Below, piece by piece: positions 35,691 to 44,394 of a stretch of DNA of 64,000 nucleotides (its first letter is position 1; every line of letters begins with the position of its first letter). Where the stretch lies: contig NZ_SWKM01000011.1 in NCBI RefSeq assembly GCF_005871205.1, positions 496,001-560,000 on the forward strand, in the 5' to 3' direction. The notes under the pieces were generated by a model. That model had not been told where the DNA came from. It did no database searches and saw only the letters and a program-made list of their open reading frames with translations. The stretch comes from Marinobacter alexandrii (GTDB lineage: Bacteria; Pseudomonadota; Gammaproteobacteria; Pseudomonadales; Oleiphilaceae). The position numbers and the translations under genes are program-made.

Positions 35691-36497
35691 TCAGGCCGAG
35701 TCTTTGCCCAGGATGCGGGTGCGCTGTGGCCTAAAGCTGGCAGTTGCCAGCAACGCCAGAACCAGGGTCGTACCGGCCGTGATGCCAAAGGCTTGCGAAT
35801 TCCAGCTCAGGTATAGGGAAAACCGGATGGCCTCCACCGCGTGGGTGAATGGATTGAACTGACAAATCCAGTACAGCCATGGGCTGGCCTCATTCATGCG
35901 CCAGAGTGGGTAGAGCGCTGAGGACAAAAAGAACATTGGGAAAATGACAAAGTTCATCACCCCGGCAAAGTTTTCCAGCTGTTTCACCCATGTGGCAATC
36001 AGTAGGCCCAGGGCACCAAGCATAAGACTGGTCAGGATCAGAGCCGGCAGCACGGCAAGGTAGCCCCAGTTCGGCGGCTCCACGTCTACCAGCAGAGCCA
36101 GTGCCAGGAACAGATACACCTGGGCAACGGATACGCCGCCCATGGCCAGGAGCTTGGTGACCAGCAGGAACGGTCGAGGCAGAGGGCTGGTTAACAACAC
36201 TCGCATGCTGCCCAGTTCCCGATCATAAACCATCGATAACGCACCCTGCATGCTGTTGAACAGGATGATCATGCCGCACAAACCGGGGGCAATGTAGTTC
36301 TCGTAGGTAATGTAGGTGTCATAGGGCGGGATGATGGAGATGCCCAGCACTGCCCGGAAACCGGCGGCGAAAACGACGAGCCATAACAGTGGGCGCACCA
36401 GCGCGCTGGCGAAGCGAGTTCGTTGCTGCCAGAACCTAAGCCATTCGCGGGTCTGGACACCGACAAAGCCATGCCAATAGTGGGACGGGCTTATCAT
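35691..36497 (-). CDS. ABC-2 type permease of the PQQ-associated (Lut/Ped-like) transporter
   Basis: A 268-residue membrane protein with six predicted helices (GYLAVLPALILTSLMLGALGLL and MNFVIFPMFFLSSALYPLW among them) and the ABC2_membrane pattern. The start ATG at 36497 overlaps the stop of the ATPase gene by one base. It belongs to the gene set permease/ATPase/beta-propeller/binding protein that accompanies PQQ alcohol dehydrogenases. The corresponding genes in Methylorubrum (lut) and P. putida (pedA1A2BC) are tied to lanthanide uptake; that role is transferred here by analogy. Confidence 0.83.
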   Translation of the reverse strand: MISPSHYWHGFVGVQTREWLRFWQQRTRFASALVRPLLWLVVFAAGFRAVLGISIIPPYDTYITYENYIAPGLCGMIILFNSMQGALSMVYDRELGSMRVLLTSPLPRPFLLVTKLLAMGGVSVAQVYLFLALALLVDVEPPNWGYLAVLPALILTSLMLGALGLLIATWVKQLENFAGVMNFVIFPMFFLSSALYPLWRMNEASPWLYWICQFNPFTHAVEAIRFSLYLSWNSQAFGITAGTTLVLALLATASFRPQRTRILGKDSA

Positions 36498-37219
36498 CAG
36501 CCGGCTCCGGTCAGGGTGTGAAAAGTGGTGGCCAGGTCTCGGTTGCCCTGGTCGGAGCAAAGCTGGTAGCCGTCAGCGTCGGCCAGCAACTGGCCGCGAT
36601 GCAGGATCAGTACCCGGTCTTCGTTGTGCACCTCTTCAATCAGGTGCGTGGCCCAGAGTACGGTGAGTCCGTCCTGATCGCAGAGTGAGCGCACATGATG
36701 ATTCAGGGCGTTGCGGCTGGCGATGTCGAGCCCGGCAGTCGCTTCGTCCAGCAACAGGATCGTTGGCTGGTGGAGCAGGGCCCGGGCAATTTCCACCCGC
36801 CGTCGATGACCGCCATTGAGTTGCCTGACCGGGGCGTCGGCCCGGTCCAGCAGACCAAAGCGTTCAAGTTCTCGATGACTCCGGGAGCGCGCGACCCTAC
36901 CCGACATCCCATGCAGGGCGGCGTGGTAGTGCAGGTTCTGGCGAACCGTGAGGTCCAGGTCCAGAGCATTCTGTTGGAACACCACGCCAAGCTGGCTCAT
37001 GGCCTCGGTGGGGTGTTTTTTCAGGGATCGCCCGGCCAGTATCAGATCGCCCTGCTGCAGGGCTAACAGACGGGTAGTCAGGCCAAACAGCGTCGACTTA
37101 CCGGCGCCATTGGGCCCGAGCAGGGCGTGAAAACGCCCGGAAGTCAGCGTAAAGCTGACGTCCTTTAGCACCGGTTGGTCGCCGTAGCGAAAACCGATGC
37201 TGCGGGCTTCAATGGTCAT
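36497..37219 (-). CDS. ABC ATPase of the PQQ-associated transporter
   Basis: A 240-residue ATPase (PQQ_ABC_ATP type). Walker A is GPNGAGKST, the Q-loop is GVVFQQNALDLDLTVRQN, the signature reads LNGGHRRRVE in place of LSGGQ, and Walker B is ILLLDEATAGLD with a downstream ATHLIEEV. It overlaps both neighbours (four bases with the beta-propeller gene, one with the permease gene), so translation is coupled. The variant signature is a feature of this ABC-2 subfamily. Confidence 0.86.
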   Translation of the reverse strand: MTIEARSIGFRYGDQPVLKDVSFTLTSGRFHALLGPNGAGKSTLFGLTTRLLALQQGDLILAGRSLKKHPTEAMSQLGVVFQQNALDLDLTVRQNLHYHAALHGMSGRVARSRSHRELERFGLLDRADAPVRQLNGGHRRRVEIARALLHQPTILLLDEATAGLDIASRNALNHHVRSLCDQDGLTVLWATHLIEEVHNEDRVLILHRGQLLADADGYQLCSDQGNRDLATTFHTLTGAG

Positions 37220-38190
37220 GAGGACGGATCGATGACCACACCCCAGGGGTAGCGGCCGACCTTGATCGACTTGAGCACCTTCAGCTCGTCTACATCGATC
37301 ACCGAGACATCGCCGGAGACCCCATTGGTGGTGTAAAGGTGCTTTTCATCTTTATCGAGGTCCAACTGCCAGACCCGGGCTCCCACCAGCAGGTAGTCCA
37401 GAACCTCATAGCTCTGGGCGTCGACTACGGCCACGTGATTCGAGGGGCCGAGAGCCACGAAGGCGTACTTGCCGTCGGAGGTCAGTTCTATGCCAACCGG
37501 CTGGACCCGATCCTGATTCACCCCGGGTACCTTGAAGCTCATCTGATGAATCTGTTCCAGTTTGTCGACGTCAATGATATGCACAGTGCCGCCGATTTCG
37601 GCCGAGGCCCAGGCGATCTTGCTGTCTTTACTGAACTCCACATGGCGCGGCCGCTGGCCAACCACGATGTTCTTCTCAATCTCAAAGGTTTCGGTGTTGA
37701 TCCAGTGCAGCATGCTGGTGGTTTCGGAGGTGTTTACCGCCCATTTACCATCCGGGCTGACCGCCATGCCTTCGGGTTCTATACCAACATCAATTTGGGC
37801 CAGCACGTCCTTGGTGTCTACATCGACCACGGTCACGATGGCGTCGTCTTCGTTGGCGATGTACAGGTGTTTGTTGTTGGGATGCAGGGCGAACTGCTCC
37901 GGGTCTTCGCCGGAAGGCAGGGTGTCGATGATCTTCCGGGTTGCCAGGTCCAGAACCTGCACGGTGTCGTCGTCACTGGCGCAGATGTAGAGCTTGGTAT
38001 GGTCCTTGGACAGCAGGATGCCCCGAGGGCGCTGACCGACCTCAATGGTTTCCAGCACCATGTGGGTGTCGGTGTCGATGATGGACAGAGTGTTGTCTTT
38101 CTCATTGGAGACATAGGCCACGCTGGCGAGAGCCGGAGTGGATAGACCGATCATGGCGGCCAGGGCAGTGCGCTTCAGTCGATTGTTCAT
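37216..38190 (-). CDS. YVTN-type beta-propeller protein, PQQ-catabolism associated
   Basis: A 324-residue periplasmic protein with signal peptide (MNNRLKRTALAAMIGLSTPALA). The mature chain is a seven-bladed propeller of YNCE/YVTN repeats (VAYVSNEKDNTLSIIDTDT, LYICASDDDTVQVLDL, LYIANEDDAIVTVVDVDT and so on). It corresponds to the PQQ_ABC_repeats family and to LutB-like exported proteins of lanthanide-using methylotrophs. It probably works with the binding protein encoded 42 bases upstream, perhaps as a metal or cofactor carrier; that is inference. Confidence 0.85.
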   Translation of the reverse strand: MNNRLKRTALAAMIGLSTPALASVAYVSNEKDNTLSIIDTDTHMVLETIEVGQRPRGILLSKDHTKLYICASDDDTVQVLDLATRKIIDTLPSGEDPEQFALHPNNKHLYIANEDDAIVTVVDVDTKDVLAQIDVGIEPEGMAVSPDGKWAVNTSETTSMLHWINTETFEIEKNIVVGQRPRHVEFSKDSKIAWASAEIGGTVHIIDVDKLEQIHQMSFKVPGVNQDRVQPVGIELTSDGKYAFVALGPSNHVAVVDAQSYEVLDYLLVGARVWQLDLDKDEKHLYTTNGVSGDVSVIDVDELKVLKSIKVGRYPWGVVIDPSS

Positions 38191-38232
38191 TGTGATTGCT
38201 CCGTCTTGTTTTTACAGCTGAATGCCAAGGCA

Positions 38233-39405
38233 TCAGCCACTGATTCGACATGTGCTTTCCGGCTCATCGAAACCGAGGGTATCCATCTGGGAGTTCGGGT
38301 GCAGGTAGCCGTCGAAGGGCGCTTGCGCCACTAGGCCCCTTGGATGAACCAGCGGGATGGGTTGTCTGAGTTGGCCATTCCATGAGCGGTAGGTGAGCTT
38401 TCGCCCCTTGAAGCCTGCCAATTGGAATTGGTCGCCGAGCAGGAAGTTGCGAATGCTGGTCGGATTGGCCTCGCCCAACTGGGTAACTGCCGTGCCGATG
38501 GAACGTACGGCGGCCCAGGCCGCGTAGTCCTCGTTGTTCATGTTGCGGTCGGCGAGATCACTGAAGCGTTTCTGCAACTGCGCCGCGCCCCAGCTTTCCA
38601 CGACGCGGTGCCAGGCCACCGGACTCATGCCCTGGGTGCCGACAACCGGGCGGGGTAGCCAGGTGTTAAAGGGCACGTATTCCCCGAAATCGCCGTGTAC
38701 ATCGGCAACGACAACGGCATCATAGTCACCATGCTGGGTGAATACTGGCAGCTCCTTGGACGCCATGCGTCGCAGATCCGTATCAAAGGTCCAGGGTTTG
38801 TCGGCGACGAGGTCAAGTCCGAAGCGTTTGGCGGATCGTCGAAAGGCCTGCGCCCAGGCCTGATCTTCGTCGGTTGGCCCGGTGATCATGAATACCTGCT
38901 GCCATCGGCGTTGGTTGAGCCATTGCCCCAGGGCATCGGTAAGCATGCTGTAGCTTGGGATGGTGTGCACGAGATTAGGGTGGCATTCGTCTGTCCGAAG
39001 ATCGTCATCCTTCGCGCCCGCATTCATCAGCAAAGTATGTTCGTCGGCCGCGTTTACCAGCGCGGTGAGGGCAGACGCCGGAGCATTGACAACAAAAAGG
39101 TCTATTCCGGCCTTCTGAAGACTCTCGAACGCCGCGACGGTATCGGCTTGCGAGTCGCTGATTCGTTGCTCCAGCAGGTAGTTTTGGCCAAGGAATTTGC
39201 CGGTGGTGCGGTTGTCAGCGATGGCCAGGTCGGCACCCCGGAGACCGGAGTCTTCCGGCGCGGGTATCACGTTGGAAAGCACCGGTCCCTGATCAGGGAT
39301 CCAGTGCAGGTAGCCAATCCGGACCGTCAGGGTGTCTGCCTGTGCGGGCAGGGCAATGATCAGGGTCGCCAGAGTGGCGGCCAACAACCGGTTGCAGAAA
39401 ACCAT
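38233..39405 (-). CDS. ABC substrate-binding protein, PQQ-dependent catabolism associated
   Basis: A 390-residue periplasmic protein (signal peptide cleaved after LPAQA, residue 23) of the PQQ_ABC_bind family, related to branched-chain-amino-acid binding proteins (TVRIGYLHWIPDQGP, GADLAIADNRTTG, VFMITGPTDEDQAWAQAF). It is the first gene of the minus-strand unit binding protein-propeller-ATPase-permease. An ABC-2 type exporter-like permease combined with a periplasmic binding protein is unusual; homologous sets are linked to lanthanide utilisation. The cluster motif at 39487-39500 lies 82 bases upstream. Confidence 0.85.
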   Translation of the reverse strand: MVFCNRLLAATLATLIIALPAQADTLTVRIGYLHWIPDQGPVLSNVIPAPEDSGLRGADLAIADNRTTGKFLGQNYLLEQRISDSQADTVAAFESLQKAGIDLFVVNAPASALTALVNAADEHTLLMNAGAKDDDLRTDECHPNLVHTIPSYSMLTDALGQWLNQRRWQQVFMITGPTDEDQAWAQAFRRSAKRFGLDLVADKPWTFDTDLRRMASKELPVFTQHGDYDAVVVADVHGDFGEYVPFNTWLPRPVVGTQGMSPVAWHRVVESWGAAQLQKRFSDLADRNMNNEDYAAWAAVRSIGTAVTQLGEANPTSIRNFLLGDQFQLAGFKGRKLTYRSWNGQLRQPIPLVHPRGLVAQAPFDGYLHPNSQMDTLGFDEPESTCRISG

Positions 39406-39486
39406 AATGTGCTCCGCCTTATTGTTGTGTTTTCAGCTTAATGAAGGAGAAAAGGCCCGGAAATATTCAGAAAGTAGGAATGTGCC

Positions 39487-39500
39487 GGTACTAAAGAACT
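39487..39500. promoter_or_regulatory. 14-bp cluster motif, kinase/binding-protein copy
   Basis: GGTACTAAAGAACT is a near-palindrome (GGTNCTNNAGNACY) between the divergent kinase (39568, plus) and PQQ-associated ABC (39405, minus) genes. A weak -10-like TAGCAT at 39524 stands 37 bases after its first base. Confidence 0.5.
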
Positions 39501-39567
39501 ATTCCGGTGAAAAACTGGCGGTTTAGCATGGAGAATAACCTTCCCACGTGGAGCGCCGGGCTTTGCA

Positions 39568-40827
39568 ATGACTGCGTACCGTAAGACTTTGTTGATCATG
39601 CTCGCCGTATTCGCCGTTGTGTATGCGGCTGGAGCCCTGTTCTATGTCCAGCAGGCTCAGCACGATGTTCAGCGGGAACTGAGTGGGGCCGTGGCGTTGG
39701 CTGATAATCTGCCGGCCCCCCATCGGTTGGCTGCTGAAGTGGTGCCCCATCTGCGGCACCTTGAGCCAACGCCAAGCGAGCCAGGGGCCGATGGCTCGGC
39801 GGCAGACGACGTCTCCGACCGGGAGTCGGTGCCAATCTGGTTCACCACTCTCATTGGCGCTGACCATTCTGCGGAGCTGTCGAACGGCTGGCGCTATGCA
39901 CCGGCGGATGAGGCTGAGGAAATCTGGGAGGGCTTCCTGTTGATCTCGGTCTCCTATGCCATCGGCATGCTGCTCTGTTTTTTCGTGCTCCGACAGATGG
40001 TGGCAGGTGCGGTGAGGACGCTGAGTTCGCTGGAAGCGGCCATGCAGGCGGTTGCCAATGGCAGCCTGACCTCACGATTGCGTCGCCAGCCTGTTCAGGA
40101 ACTGGATGCTCTTGCGTCCCGCTTTAACGCCATGGCCGAGGCACTGGAAAGCGAGCAGCGAACGGTGAGTCGGCTGATGACTGAGCTGCTCCAACTGCAG
40201 GACCGGGAGCGGGAACATATCGCCCGAGTCCTGCACGACGATCTGGGCCAGTACCTGACCGGCATCCGCGCCCAGGCCCGGAGCTGGGTGTACGACCCAC
40301 AGCTGTGCGAGGGGAAGAAACAGCAGGCCCGGGAACTGGCCCAGCATTGCGAAACCATGCAGACGCATTTCCGCCATCTGCTTCATGATTTGCACCCGTT
40401 GGTCATGGAGCAACTCGGGCTCGACGGTGCCATCCAGCATCTGGTCGAGCAGTGGCAGCGACTGAGCGGGCTCAGCTGTCATCTGAATCTGGGTGTGGCC
40501 CTGCCCGAGCTTAGCGGCGAGCAACAGACCCATCTGTACCGGTTTCTGCAGGAAGCCCTGAACAACATATCCCGTCATGCCCGGGCCTCCAGCGCCTCGC
40601 TCGCTGTGACGACCGATTCGATTCAGCTGAACATTGAAGTCTGCGACAACGGGGTTGGTGGCGCTGACTTGGACCGATGCTCGGGACTCGGCATACGCTC
40701 AATGCGAGAGCGGGCCCGCTGCCTCGGCGGCCAGATCCAGTTTGAGAGCTTGGTCGGTACAGGTACCCGAATCCGTCTCGCGGTTCCTCTGCTTGAAAGT
40801 AAACCCCTTGTTGGAGGTGTGGTATGA
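39568..40827 (+). CDS. Membrane sensor histidine kinase (PedS2/EraS-like)
   Basis: A 419-residue NarX-type kinase. Membrane helix 1 (about 8-27), periplasmic domain (28-122), helix 2 (123-141), HAMP (145-200), HisKA_3 dimerisation domain with the acceptor His in HIARVLHDDLGQYLTGI, and a HATPase with DNGVGG and GLGIRSMRERA. It overlaps the response-regulator gene by four bases. The equivalent P. putida pair PedS2/PedR2 mediates the lanthanide response of the two quinoprotein dehydrogenases. The periplasmic domain has an acid-rich loop, residues 66-86, described in the findings. Confidence 0.83.
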   Translation: MTAYRKTLLIMLAVFAVVYAAGALFYVQQAQHDVQRELSGAVALADNLPAPHRLAAEVVPHLRHLEPTPSEPGADGSAADDVSDRESVPIWFTTLIGADHSAELSNGWRYAPADEAEEIWEGFLLISVSYAIGMLLCFFVLRQMVAGAVRTLSSLEAAMQAVANGSLTSRLRRQPVQELDALASRFNAMAEALESEQRTVSRLMTELLQLQDREREHIARVLHDDLGQYLTGIRAQARSWVYDPQLCEGKKQQARELAQHCETMQTHFRHLLHDLHPLVMEQLGLDGAIQHLVEQWQRLSGLSCHLNLGVALPELSGEQQTHLYRFLQEALNNISRHARASSASLAVTTDSIQLNIEVCDNGVGGADLDRCSGLGIRSMRERARCLGGQIQFESLVGTGTRIRLAVPLLESKPLVGGVV

Positions 40828-41480
40828 AAGTAATGATCGTGGATGATCATCAGGTGGTGCGCCAGGGCATCTCCAACCTGCTCCAGTCAATGGTCCCTGG
40901 TCTGGCGGTTACGGAAGTGGACTCCGGACAGGAGGCGGTTGCCCAGTATGGGCAGTTATTACCCGAGCTGGTGCTGCTGGACATGGGCCTGCCCGATATC
41001 TCCGGGCTTGAGGTTGCGCGCCGCATCCGCCAGCGGTGGCGGGGTGCGTCGATCCTGTTTTTCACAATGCATGAAGAATTGCCCATGGTCCGTCAGGCCC
41101 TGGATGTAGGCGCGCTGGGTTTTGTTACCAAAAATTGTGCGCCGGAGGAACTGGCGGAGGCGGTGAAGAGGGTAGCCGCGGGCCAGCCATACATCGAACA
41201 TGCGGTTGCCACACGCCTGGCGATGAATCAGGAGCGCCCAGTGGACCACAGGTTGCGGGATATGACCCAGCGGGAAATGGAAGTCTTGTTGATGTACGCC
41301 CGGGGCGAGAGTATCCAGGGGATTGCAGGCAGGCTATGCGTTAGCAGTAAGACAGTGTCGAACCACCTCGCTTTGCTCAAGAGCAAGTTACAGATCGAAT
41401 CGGCTGTGGAATTGATTCATCTGGCGGTAGACGCCGGGCTGGTTCGTTATGGCCAGTTGAATGACGGGCAGCGGGTTTAG
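40824..41480 (+). CDS. LuxR/NarL-family response regulator (PedR2/EraR-like)
   Basis: A 218-residue regulator. The receiver (KVMIVDDHQVVRQGI, acceptor Asp in LVLLDMGLPDISG, FVTKNCAPEEL near the conserved Lys) occupies residues 1-125. The HTH (TQREMEVLLMYARGESIQGIAGRLCVSSKTVSNHLALLKSKL) closes the protein. It is translationally coupled to the kinase gene. In P. putida PedR2 controls the Ca/Ln dehydrogenase switch; the inferred targets here are the two dehydrogenase promoters. Confidence 0.85.
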   Translation: MKVMIVDDHQVVRQGISNLLQSMVPGLAVTEVDSGQEAVAQYGQLLPELVLLDMGLPDISGLEVARRIRQRWRGASILFFTMHEELPMVRQALDVGALGFVTKNCAPEELAEAVKRVAAGQPYIEHAVATRLAMNQERPVDHRLRDMTQREMEVLLMYARGESIQGIAGRLCVSSKTVSNHLALLKSKLQIESAVELIHLAVDAGLVRYGQLNDGQRV

Positions 41481-41490
41481 GCCCGCTGCC
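41467..41490. terminator. Hairpin between response-regulator and pentapeptide genes
   Basis: GGCAGCGGG and CCCGCTGCC form a perfect 9-bp stem around a six-base loop that includes the regulator's stop codon. No T-run follows on either strand. It may act as a weak or Rho-assisted bidirectional terminator for two converging genes. Confidence 0.45.
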
Positions 41491-41492
41491 GA

Positions 41493-42146
41493 TTACCAGT
41501 CGAACGGACAGGCAATACACCCTTCCATATACGTGCCCTCGAAGGTGGCAAAGTGAATGCGTGTGCCAGTCAGATTCGCACCGGCAAGGTTGGCCAGGCC
41601 CAGTTTGGCCTCTTGGAGGTTGGCGCCCTGCAGGTTGGCAGCCTTGAGATCGGCTTTTGGCAGCCAGGCCATTTCGAGGCTAGAGAAACCAAGGTCGCTC
41701 CTTGCAAGGGTTGCACCTGAAAAGCGAGAAAAATCCAGGTCGGCGCCGGTCAGATCAGAATCGCTAAAATCTGCACCCTGTGCGAACAGGTATTCGGCTT
41801 CCATACCCGGCATCTTTGCGTTGCGGATTTTTGCACCGCGCAAATCAGCCCGGGTAGCCTGTACCCGGTAGGCCGTCACCTTGTCCAGATTGGCTCCGTT
41901 CAAGTTGGCTCCGCGCAGGTTAGTATGGCTTAGATTGGCACCACTCAGGGTGGCGTTCTGGAAGTTGGACAACCGCAGATCCAGGTTTGACAGGTCCGCA
42001 CCACGTAGATCCGCACCGGGGCACTGGGCATGTTGCTCCAGGATGCAGCCATTGATGACTGGGGCCTGGTCCAGTCCCGCCAGGTAGTCCCCTGCAGTGG
42101 CCCTTGCAGCGGTCAGAAACAATGAGGCTTGAATGAGTGATCGCAT
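41493..42146 (-). CDS. Pentapeptide-repeat protein
   Basis: A 217-residue exported protein with a signal-like N-terminus (MRSLIQASLFLTAARATAG). It then shows pentapeptide repeats of the A(D/N)LxX type (GADLRGADLSNLDL, GANLSHTNLRGANLNGANLDK, and again near the C-terminus ANLQGANLQEAKLGLANLAGANL, broken by a loop). It ends with a CIACPFDW tail; cysteines near both ends may form a disulfide. Genes of this type sit beside exaA (PA1981) and pedE in pseudomonads. The role is unknown. ATG 42146 is chosen for the signal peptide; the frame remains open upstream. Confidence 0.75.
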   Translation of the reverse strand: MRSLIQASLFLTAARATAGDYLAGLDQAPVINGCILEQHAQCPGADLRGADLSNLDLRLSNFQNATLSGANLSHTNLRGANLNGANLDKVTAYRVQATRADLRGAKIRNAKMPGMEAEYLFAQGADFSDSDLTGADLDFSRFSGATLARSDLGFSSLEMAWLPKADLKAANLQGANLQEAKLGLANLAGANLTGTRIHFATFEGTYMEGCIACPFDW

Positions 42147-42213
42147 AACGAAGTACTCGGAGCGTTGATTGAAAAAGGGCCCGGCTAAACACCGGGCCAA
42201 TCTCGGAGATCGC

Positions 42214-44067
42214 CTATCGCGAGGCCTGGGCCCAAGAGGGCAGTTTGAACACCCAGAACGAGCCACCCTGGGAAATTGGTTTGGTCAGTTCAGCCATGTC
42301 GCCACCCCACAGTGGCACTGCACCGCCATAGCCCGAGGCCACACCGACGTATTGTTCGCCGTCCATTTCCCAGGTGATGGGTGAGGAGATGATTCCGGAG
42401 CCCGTCTGGAATTTCCAGAGTTCCTCACCGGTCTGGGCATCGAACGCTTTCAGGAAACCGTCGCCGGTGCCGGTGAAGACCAGACCTCCCTCGGTGGTCA
42501 GAACGCCGGCCCATAGCGGCATTTTTTCCTTGTGCTCCCATTCAATCTTGCCGGTTAGGGGGTTCATCGCTCGTAAAACGCCCACATGGTCGTCGTACAT
42601 GCGTTTAATGCGGAAGCCCTGGCCCAGATACGCCGCCCCTTTCTTGTAGGTGACTTCTTCAGTCCAGTAGTCCTCTTTCCAATGGTTAGCGGGCACGTAG
42701 AACAGGCCGGTCTGGTGGCTGTAGGCCATTGGGTTCCAGTTCTTGCCACCCAGGAACGGCGGTGATACTTCAATGGCTTCGCCGCGGGTTTCACCAGCCT
42801 TCGGGGCGGGTGGACGTTGGCCTTCAGCTTCAATCGGCCGCCCGTCTTCACCGATGCCCTCAGCCCAGGTGATGTTGTCCACGAACGGGAAGGCTTTCTT
42901 GAAGTCACCGCTGGTGCGGTCAACGACGTAGAAGAAGCCGTTACGGTCGGCATGTGCTGTAGCTTTTACCGTTTCGCCGTTTTCCGAATACTCAAAAAGC
43001 ACCAGCTCATTGTTGCCAGAGAAATCCCAGGCATCGTTCGGTGTGTGCTGGTAGAACCATTTCACTTCCCCGGTGGTTGGGTCTACACCGACTTGGCCAG
43101 AGGTATACAAGTTGTCATAGTCGGCTGGATTACCACCCGGTGAGGTGCGCTTCCAGGTATTCCAGGGGGCCGGGTTGCCTGCCCCGATGATGATGGTGTT
43201 GGTGTCCGGGTCAAAGCTTGCGCTTTGCCAGGGTGCGCCACCGCCATGACTCCAGGCCTCGACTTTACCGGTTTCTGTGTTTGGATCGTCGGGCCAGCTC
43301 GGGGCGCGCGGATCGCCGGTCGGCGTGCTCGTCTCGCCATTCAGACGGCCATAATGGCCCTCTACGAAAGGCCGCATCCAGATTTCCTCTCCGGTGTCCG
43401 GGTCGCGGGCAAACAGTTTGCCTACCACCCCGAATTCGTCGCCGGAGGAGCCGTGGATCAGCAGCACCTTGCCGGTTTCCTGATCTTTCACCAGAACCGG
43501 GGCGCCGGTCATGGTGTAACCCGCTTCATGGTCGGCGAACTTCTCGCGCCAGGCCACCTTACCGGTGTCCTTGTTGAGGGCGACGATGCCGGCATCGAGT
43601 GTGCCGAAGAAGACCTTGTCGCCGAAGATCGCCGCGCCTCGGTTAACCACGTCGCAGCAGGGTCGGATGCCTTCCGGCAGTCGATGGCTGTATTCCCACA
43701 GCCGTTCGCCGGTTTTGGCGTCCAGGGCGAACAAGCGCGAATAAGACCCGGTGATGTAAATGACGCCGTCGTGAATCAGGGCCTGAGATTCTTGCCCACG
43801 CTGTTTTTCATCGCCGAATGAGAATGACCAGGCTGGAACCAGGCGTTCAACGTTCTTACGGTTGATGGTGGTCATTGGGCTGTAGCGTTGGGCCTTGGGA
43901 CCAATACCGTAGCTGAGTACGTTTTCGGTGGTGCTGGCATCGTTGGCGATGTCGTCCCAGGTAACTTCCTTGGCTGTGGCCTGCAAGCTCAGGCATGTGG
44001 CCGAGCCGAGAACCATAGCCATTCCAATGCCGCGTAAGAGCGGATGTTGCCGTTCATTGATTTTCAT
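42214..44067 (-). CDS. exaA: PQQ-dependent alcohol dehydrogenase, calcium type (ExaA/PedE-like)
   Basis: Periplasmic quinoprotein oxidising primary alcohols to aldehydes and passing electrons to cytochrome c550. It has 617 residues; signal peptide to about residue 32. The eight-bladed propeller shows tryptophan-docking repeats, the adjacent-cysteine disulfide ring C137-C138 that clamps PQQ, and GNPAPW. The catalytic Asp is D348 in [12 protein letters not shown]. Two residues on stands S350, so the extra aspartate diagnostic of lanthanide enzymes is absent and calcium is expected. No cytochrome domain (type I). It is divergent from the cytochrome gene across 327 bases. Confidence 0.92.
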   Translation of the reverse strand: MKINERQHPLLRGIGMAMVLGSATCLSLQATAKEVTWDDIANDASTTENVLSYGIGPKAQRYSPMTTINRKNVERLVPAWSFSFGDEKQRGQESQALIHDGVIYITGSYSRLFALDAKTGERLWEYSHRLPEGIRPCCDVVNRGAAIFGDKVFFGTLDAGIVALNKDTGKVAWREKFADHEAGYTMTGAPVLVKDQETGKVLLIHGSSGDEFGVVGKLFARDPDTGEEIWMRPFVEGHYGRLNGETSTPTGDPRAPSWPDDPNTETGKVEAWSHGGGAPWQSASFDPDTNTIIIGAGNPAPWNTWKRTSPGGNPADYDNLYTSGQVGVDPTTGEVKWFYQHTPNDAWDFSGNNELVLFEYSENGETVKATAHADRNGFFYVVDRTSGDFKKAFPFVDNITWAEGIGEDGRPIEAEGQRPPAPKAGETRGEAIEVSPPFLGGKNWNPMAYSHQTGLFYVPANHWKEDYWTEEVTYKKGAAYLGQGFRIKRMYDDHVGVLRAMNPLTGKIEWEHKEKMPLWAGVLTTEGGLVFTGTGDGFLKAFDAQTGEELWKFQTGSGIISSPITWEMDGEQYVGVASGYGGAVPLWGGDMAELTKPISQGGSFWVFKLPSWAQASR

Positions 44068-44193
44068 AACCTATCCCCTTGCTTTTTGTTGTGTCGTCTT
44101 GCCCGTGGTACTGACGCTTCGAGTATTAACTCTGCTCGACCACATCCGCGACGGAAAAGCGCGCCTGAAAAGCGGGAAAAAGCCAGGAAAAGG

Positions 44194-44208
44194 CGGGAAA
44201 AAATCCCG
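44194..44208. promoter_or_regulatory. CGGGA-N5-TCCCG inverted repeat upstream of exaA
   Basis: CGGGAAAAAATCCCG (plus strand) reads CGGGATTTTTTCCCG towards exaA and differs at only two of 15 positions from the element at 45964-45978 before the lanthanide-type dehydrogenase gene. It lies 127 bases upstream of the exaA start. Confidence 0.5.
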
Positions 44209-44291
44209 AAAGGATGGGTTGCTGCTGAAAATGCAGGAAATTTGACGGTTACGGGTTGCGGATCATGCTTTGGCCTTCACCCGGTTTGCCT

Positions 44292-44305
44292 ACTACCAAG
44301 GAACT
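44292..44305. promoter_or_regulatory. 14-bp cluster motif, cytochrome c550/exaA copy
   Basis: ACTACCAAGGAACT, identical in its first eleven positions to the copy before the aldehyde dehydrogenase gene. A -10-like TAGACT at 44352 begins 60 bases after it, the same offset as at 47891/47951. Confidence 0.55.
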
Positions 44306-44394
44306 AAGCCGAATCCTCCAAAGTGGCATTCGGATTGGTGTGGAGGATTTCTAGACTGGGGGTCAATGCATGGGAAACCGCAGAGGTCAATACA

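Larger units (their letters stand above)
44068..44394. other. Divergent promoter region of exaA and cytochrome c550 genes
   Basis: This 327-base spacer has three notable parts. The exaA-proximal half (44154-44203) is a run of A-tracts starting at 44154, 44167, 44176, 44187 and 44197, i.e. roughly one per helical turn. Within it CGGGAAAAA occurs at 44173 and 44194, 21 bases apart. The distal half carries the 14-bp motif at 44292-44305. No small gene is supported. Confidence 0.55.
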
